Assembly (NCBI GenBank): GCA_036723975.1
Contig: DAIMGJ010000005.1
Coordinates: 1-64,000 of the forward strand
Direction: 5' to 3'
Length of the DNA: 64,000 bases
DNA from: JAILEN01 sp036723975
GTDB lineage: Bacteria; Bacillota; Clostridia; Lachnospirales; Lachnospiraceae
Under the pieces are notes generated by a model that had not been told where the DNA came from, did no database searches, and saw only the letters and a program-made list of their open reading frames with translations. Positions 60,630 through 64,000 of this stretch are shown here, piece after piece. How positions within the stretch are numbered: the stretch's first letter is position 1; each line of letters begins with the position of its first letter. Both the position numbers and the translations under genes were made by a program.

Positions 60630-60664
60630 ATCATAACAAAGATGACGCAACAAACTAGCAACAT
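60630..60664 (-). promoter_or_regulatory. CIS promoter 2 with direct-repeat element
   Basis: On the minus strand ATGTTGCTAGTTTGTTGCG (60646-60664), 10 nt, then TATGAT (60630-60635), with TG one base upstream of the -10 (TGTTATGAT, an extended -10). About 28 nt before the toxin-like gene. Same element and spacing as 55139-55173. Confidence 0.6.
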
Positions 60665-60671
60665 CAAAAAC

Positions 60672-60706
60672 AAAAAAGAGTGTTCTTTTTTTAAAAAAGA
60701 ACACTC
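60672..60706 (-). terminator. Terminator after STAS copy 2
   Basis: Perfect stem GAGTGTTCTTTTTT / AAAAAAGAACACTC (60678-60691 with 60693-60706), followed by a U-tract (A-run 60672-60677). It ends the upstream structural transcript, so the toxin-like gene depends on its own promoter or read-through. Confidence 0.88.
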
Positions 60707-60717
60707 AAATAAAATCC

Positions 60718-61017
60718 CTATTCAATTGAAAGGATAGAATCAAATCCGGACATCTGAAAAACTTGCATAACCGTAGGCTGAACATTAATCACTCTCATGG
60801 TTCCTCCCTTGCTTGCAGCAGTCTTCTGTCCCAAAAGTAAGGCACGTAGTCCCGTACTCGACATATAGGGAACATTCTCCAAATTCAGCACCACATTTTT
60901 TGACTTTTGAAAGGATGTTAAAATGCTTTGCTGCAACTGTGGAGACGTAATGGTATCCACCTGACCTTCAACGGAAAGTTGGATCCAATCATCATTTTTG
61001 GTTTCATTTATTTGCAT
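60718..61017 (-). CDS. STAS-domain anti-sigma factor antagonist, copy 2
   Basis: 99 residues, close paralogue of 50219-50518. Segments: LSVEGQVDTITSPQLQQSIL, VLNLENVPYMSSTGLRALLL with the candidate phospho-serine at residue 54, and QVFQMSGFDSILSIE. GGAG precedes the ATG. It is placed between the 710-residue protein and the toxin-like gene and followed by a strong terminator. It may compete with copy 1 for the same RsbW-like partner. Confidence 0.92.
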   Translation of the reverse strand: MQINETKNDDWIQLSVEGQVDTITSPQLQQSILTSFQKSKNVVLNLENVPYMSSTGLRALLLGQKTAASKGGTMRVINVQPTVMQVFQMSGFDSILSIE

Positions 61018-61100
61018 GATAGGTACTCCAATTAATTATTCCATAAAGAGAAACCCATTTACTCTCTTATGAACATTTTATTTAATCTATCATAATACAT

Positions 61101-63233
61101 TTACTCGCTTTTTTCAACGTCCAACAGTTTTTGAATGGTATCACGAATCTCATTCTCGTAATTAATTTCATTTGCCAATTTGTTTTTAATCTCCGCTAAC
61201 TCCTGAGGCAAAAGAACATTACCGAACTGCTCTACTTGCTGATCCTTTTCAAACACATCTAAAAATGTATTTAAGATATCCTCCTCCGGAATGGTCTTTC
61301 CTACAATTTTAAAATGCTGGTTTAAAGCCTTTTCCAAAACCGTTTCTTCCTGTTCTTCTTTTTTCTCTTCTTTCTTGATTTCCTCTTTTACTTCTTCCTC
61401 TGCTTTAACCTCTTCTTCGGCTTCTTCCTCGTCGACCTCTTCGATAGAATTTGCAGCTGTGGCAACCCACTTATCAGCAAGCTTCTTCTTTGCTTCTTCC
61501 TTCTTCTCCGGAGATTTTTCCCGGGCTTCCTGAGCGGAAAGAGTCCTTAGCAACTTCTCTTTATCTGCAGTATTCATTGCCTTTAATTTTTCTTTTTCAT
61601 TTTGCTTTTTTACTTTTTTTCTTTCGGAACGATTGATATACGCACCATCCACCACCGGCTCATTTAAAAATGTGCCATACATTTTTTCCGGCGTGGAAAG
61701 ATCCTCGTTACCTACATATCCGGCTTCCGCGGATTCTTTTAAAATCTCAGTCAGAGTCTTTTTACCTGAAGGTACCATATAGGCAATCAAGGCCAAGCGG
61801 AACATATATAGTTCCTGTGGACTTGCACCCAACAATCGATAAGCGGCAATCATGTTTCTTGCAGACTTATCCTTATCACCGGTCACTGCTTGCAACGCTT
61901 TCGTTTCATCGTCTTTTAAAACGGCAATGTCTTTAGCCTGATTTGGAAATACATTTTCCGCCGTATCTTTTTTATTTTCTTTAAACGACAATCCGGAATT
62001 AACACGATATCTGGCAACATATGCCATATCTTTTTGCCAGGCTTTACGAGCTTCTCTTAAAGCCCTTCGCCTTTCCGCTCCTTTTTTTGCTTTCATGCTT
62101 TCCGGCTTTGGTCGAAACATAGATCCAAAAATTCCGGGGAACTGATCTCTGGGCTTGGCAGCCTCAATTAAAAACTTCTTTGTCTCTTTGTCCCAATCGT
62201 TTACGCCACCGGTTTTACCTTCAATCCGCTGCTTTGCTTCCTTGCTGATGCCCCTCTCTTTTTTGGCTTCATTAATGGTTTTTTTACCCACCTGTTCACC
62301 AAGGAGCTCATCCAATCCGCCATATTCACGTTCGGACGAAATAGCTTCCATGTCAATCTTCATATTACTGCCGGTAAAACGATTCATTTCCATAACGTCT
62401 TCCTGTGTAATATTACGAAGCACATCACCTAAGTTATAGGATGCACCCGTAGCTGAAGATCCCACATATTGGTCCTCTCCGGATTTATTAACCAACCCCC
62501 AATGCTTGTATTTATCATCTTCTTGATTTAAGTCAATTCCTTCGGAGTTTACCGCATTGTCCAAAAGTGCCATCTGCGAAAGGAAGGTTCCGTTTTCACC
62601 GGTCATCTCGCGGATATAGTCACTGCCCTTCATCAGATCTCCCGCATCCCCTGTGGTAATCACATATCCGGTAGATCCCATGGCATTTCCACCAAGCAAA
62701 AGAGAAGTCAGAATTCCTCCTGCTGAGTCATCATCAATATTAACAGACAGTCCGGAAACGTATCGTTCCTCTGATTTTACACGAAGCTCACGAACCTCTT
62801 CGTCATACATGGTTTTGGCATCTCTTTCTTCCTGTGCCAACTGTTCAAATGCTTTTCTCTTTTGCTCATCATCCGTAAGCAGACCTACTTTGTTTCGCTT
62901 TTCATTGATGTCTTTTAATTTTTTATCCAATCTGGCTTTCGAACGAGTCTCTCTATCAAGAGAATCCATTTTTCTTTTGGCTTCCGCATCCTTTAATCGA
63001 TTGTAGCGAATTAAAAGAGAGCTGACTTTGGATAACGCTTCCTGTCCTGCTTTTTTTACGTCTGCTCTGTCATAAAGATCCCGTGCAATCTGCTGTTCAA
63101 ACCGGGCATACTCCTCCGCCTGTTTTTCCTCAAGCAAATCCTGAGCTTTTGCTTCTGCCGCAGTCGCCTCTTGTTCTTTATTCTTTTGCAGTTCTTCAAA
63201 ATCCACCATTTCAATCATGGTTCCATCAGCCAT
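61101..63233 (-). CDS. Uncharacterised large coiled-coil protein of the CIS locus (710 aa)
   Basis: 710 residues, not recognised. Residues about 15-155 are a long coiled coil (AEAKAQDLLEEKQAEEYARF). Residues 160-300 are glycine/serine-rich with SVNIDDDSAGGILTSLLLGG. A helical domain spans about 440-525 (AAYRLLGASPQELYMFRLAL, AYMVPSGKKTLTEILKESAE). A very charged linker (about 535-630, runs of E and K) leads to an acidic C-terminal helix bundle. The N-terminus reads MADGTMIEMVDFEELQKNKE, with MxDF at 9-12. It starts 15 nt after the tail protein gene, so it is in the structural operon. It may be a lumen cargo, a large effector or a baseplate-associated protein. Confidence 0.6.
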   Translation of the reverse strand: MADGTMIEMVDFEELQKNKEQEATAAEAKAQDLLEEKQAEEYARFEQQIARDLYDRADVKKAGQEALSKVSSLLIRYNRLKDAEAKRKMDSLDRETRSKARLDKKLKDINEKRNKVGLLTDDEQKRKAFEQLAQEERDAKTMYDEEVRELRVKSEERYVSGLSVNIDDDSAGGILTSLLLGGNAMGSTGYVITTGDAGDLMKGSDYIREMTGENGTFLSQMALLDNAVNSEGIDLNQEDDKYKHWGLVNKSGEDQYVGSSATGASYNLGDVLRNITQEDVMEMNRFTGSNMKIDMEAISSEREYGGLDELLGEQVGKKTINEAKKERGISKEAKQRIEGKTGGVNDWDKETKKFLIEAAKPRDQFPGIFGSMFRPKPESMKAKKGAERRRALREARKAWQKDMAYVARYRVNSGLSFKENKKDTAENVFPNQAKDIAVLKDDETKALQAVTGDKDKSARNMIAAYRLLGASPQELYMFRLALIAYMVPSGKKTLTEILKESAEAGYVGNEDLSTPEKMYGTFLNEPVVDGAYINRSERKKVKKQNEKEKLKAMNTADKEKLLRTLSAQEAREKSPEKKEEAKKKLADKWVATAANSIEEVDEEEAEEEVKAEEEVKEEIKKEEKKEEQEETVLEKALNQHFKIVGKTIPEEDILNTFLDVFEKDQQVEQFGNVLLPQELAEIKNKLANEINYENEIRDTIQKLLDVEKSE

Positions 63234-63248
63234 AGTGACACCTCAACC

Positions 63249-64000
63249 CTATTCTAAAATAACATCTCCATCGATTACCATGTCGTCATCCATATAGCCT
63301 ATGCTTTCACCGGCAATTACCGCATTCATATCCAGATATACCTCACCGTCAATATCTGCCGTATCCTTTAACTGGATTAAATGCAACTGACAACGGATGG
63401 GTTTAAACTGTTCCAATAAATACAAAAGTTGATGTCGATCCGTATCCGTAAGCGGCGTACGAATCAAAATATTGACATCGTAGATTCCGCCGGTCATATA
63501 GTCACTGTCCAACAAATCTTCCGTTTCGATATACGACTTAATGGTATTATTCTCCAAAATAATCACATCTTCATCCAAGGCGATTTTTAGTACACGACTT
63601 AAGCAGGCTTTGGTGCCCTTGATGCGATTTAAATGATAGGCCTCCCGTACAAACTGTCGCATCCTCTCCTCTGACAAAAAGTCTCCGGATAAATCGATGC
63701 CCAACCATTTTGCGTAAATAGGCAGGCACTCCGCGGGACATTTTTCAATATCCAAAAGCTCTGGAAGATGCTCGATTTCTCGTCCCACATCATTGTAGAC
63801 AGATGAAAAAACGGATAGAAAACGATGGAAGAAGCCATCTCTTTCCCGATAAACTCCGGGAAATGCATCCATAAAATTATCGCCTTTTTTATCTACTCTG
63901 AGTCGATGAAGATATCCCTCGCCGGTGCCTAACACTTCAATGGCTAAAAACAGATAGCGACCGGAAAGACCGTACAACAGGATGTCGTTTTTCCCTACGA
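63249..64000 (-). CDS. Phage tail protein I (P2 gpI-like) domain protein, partial at the window edge
   Basis: The reading frame is open to the right edge, so the N-terminus is missing. The visible part has the TIGR02242-type tail-protein domain: FPGVYRERDGFFHRFLSVFS, then YNDVGREIEHLPELLDIEKC, PAECLPIYAKWLGIDLSGDF, and YHLNRIKGTKACLSRVLKIA. The C-terminal tail carries short strands (IDGEVYLDMNAVIAGESIGY). In P2 phage and in contractile injection systems this domain is a baseplate wedge component. The residues before it (LYGLSGRYLFLAIEVLGTGE) imply a larger multi-domain protein upstream. It is the main evidence that this locus encodes a contractile particle. Confidence 0.85.
   Translation of the reverse strand, partial: VGKNDILLYGLSGRYLFLAIEVLGTGEGYLHRLRVDKKGDNFMDAFPGVYRERDGFFHRFLSVFSSVYNDVGREIEHLPELLDIEKCPAECLPIYAKWLGIDLSGDFLSEERMRQFVREAYHLNRIKGTKACLSRVLKIALDEDVIILENNTIKSYIETEDLLDSDYMTGGIYDVNILIRTPLTDTDRHQLLYLLEQFKPIRCQLHLIQLKDTADIDGEVYLDMNAVIAGESIGYMDDDMVIDGDVILE

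Noticed and set aside
60603..60704. N-terminal extension of the toxin-like protein (MFFFKKRTLFFVFDVASLLR...) as a signal peptide
   Set aside because: The extension overlaps the terminator and promoter region; the ATG at 60602 has an ideal GGAGGAG site.
63249..63977. Treating the tail protein as complete with a TTG start at 63977
   Set aside because: The frame continues without a stop to the window edge and the residues upstream look like coding sequence, so it is a partial larger protein.
50219..64000. Interpretation of the locus as an ordinary prophage
   Set aside because: No capsid, portal, terminase, integrase or lysis genes are seen, while a CIS-type AAA+ ATPase is present. It cannot be fully excluded without the sequence beyond 64000.

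Overview
The window looks like chromosomal DNA from an anaerobic Clostridia-class Firmicute, most likely a Lachnospiraceae member of the Butyrivibrio/Pseudobutyrivibrio kind. This rests on moderate-to-low GC, strong AGGAGG-type ribosome sites, a short cysteine-rich DUF6472-type protein, an exo VII-ispA-dxs-tlyA-nadK-argR-recN gene order typical of Clostridia, and a large membrane hybrid kinase with a beta-propeller sensor. The genus is inferred, not shown. Nearly all genes are on the minus strand; only two are on the plus strand (25105-26145 and 49632-49847).

Region 1 (1-24942) is housekeeping. It holds guaB; then the run Asp23 / nusB-xseA-xseB-ispA-dxs-tlyA-nadK-argR-recN, interrupted between tlyA and nadK by two large palindromic elements; then rlmD, pcrA, yerC, asnA, asnS, a DUF6472 gene, hisC, and an operon of methyltransferase - hslO - LacI-like/GGDEF protein - L,D-transpeptidase.

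Region 2 (25105-48146) starts with a lone plus-strand membrane protein. It meets, at a bidirectional terminator, a minus-strand run of ATPase - topB - acyltransferase-like - solute-binding lipoprotein - giant hybrid kinase - receiver protein - VanW protein. Next come the PFL/ACT pair, a YycJ-like metallo-hydrolase with a long FtsA-like protein, coaE, glmM, a YczE-like membrane protein, mnmA and exoA. Dispersed short palindromes of the GGGGACAGGTACCTGTCCCC / AGAACCGTCCC type (REP-like) sit in many gaps.

Region 3 (48193-50218) is a small accessory patch: a DUF2804 gene, a 71-residue plus-strand gene with its own promoter, and a chimeric duplicate of the start of exoA bracketed by REP-like palindromes.

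Region 4 (50219-64000) is the most interesting part. It is the end of a contractile-injection-system (phage-tail-like) locus running in from the right edge. It contains a P2 gpI-type tail protein domain (partial), a 710-residue coiled-coil protein, a STAS protein, a 495-residue protein whose C-terminus looks like an ADP-ribosyltransferase, a 94-residue protein, two paralogous acetyltransferase-fold proteins, a 544-residue charged protein, a small protein and a CIS-type AAA+ ATPase. It closes with a signalling cassette (a kinase-like protein without an evident H-box, a tandem-duplicated RsbW-like protein with no visible ATP-binding boxes, and a second STAS protein). Two promoters in this locus, before the ADP-ribosyltransferase-like gene and before the ATPase gene, share an almost identical 19-bp direct-repeat element at the same distance from the -10 box. 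This suggests a dedicated regulator. I read the region as an undescribed or little-described injection system with its own toxin cargo and partner-switching control. Sheath, tube and most baseplate genes would lie beyond the window.
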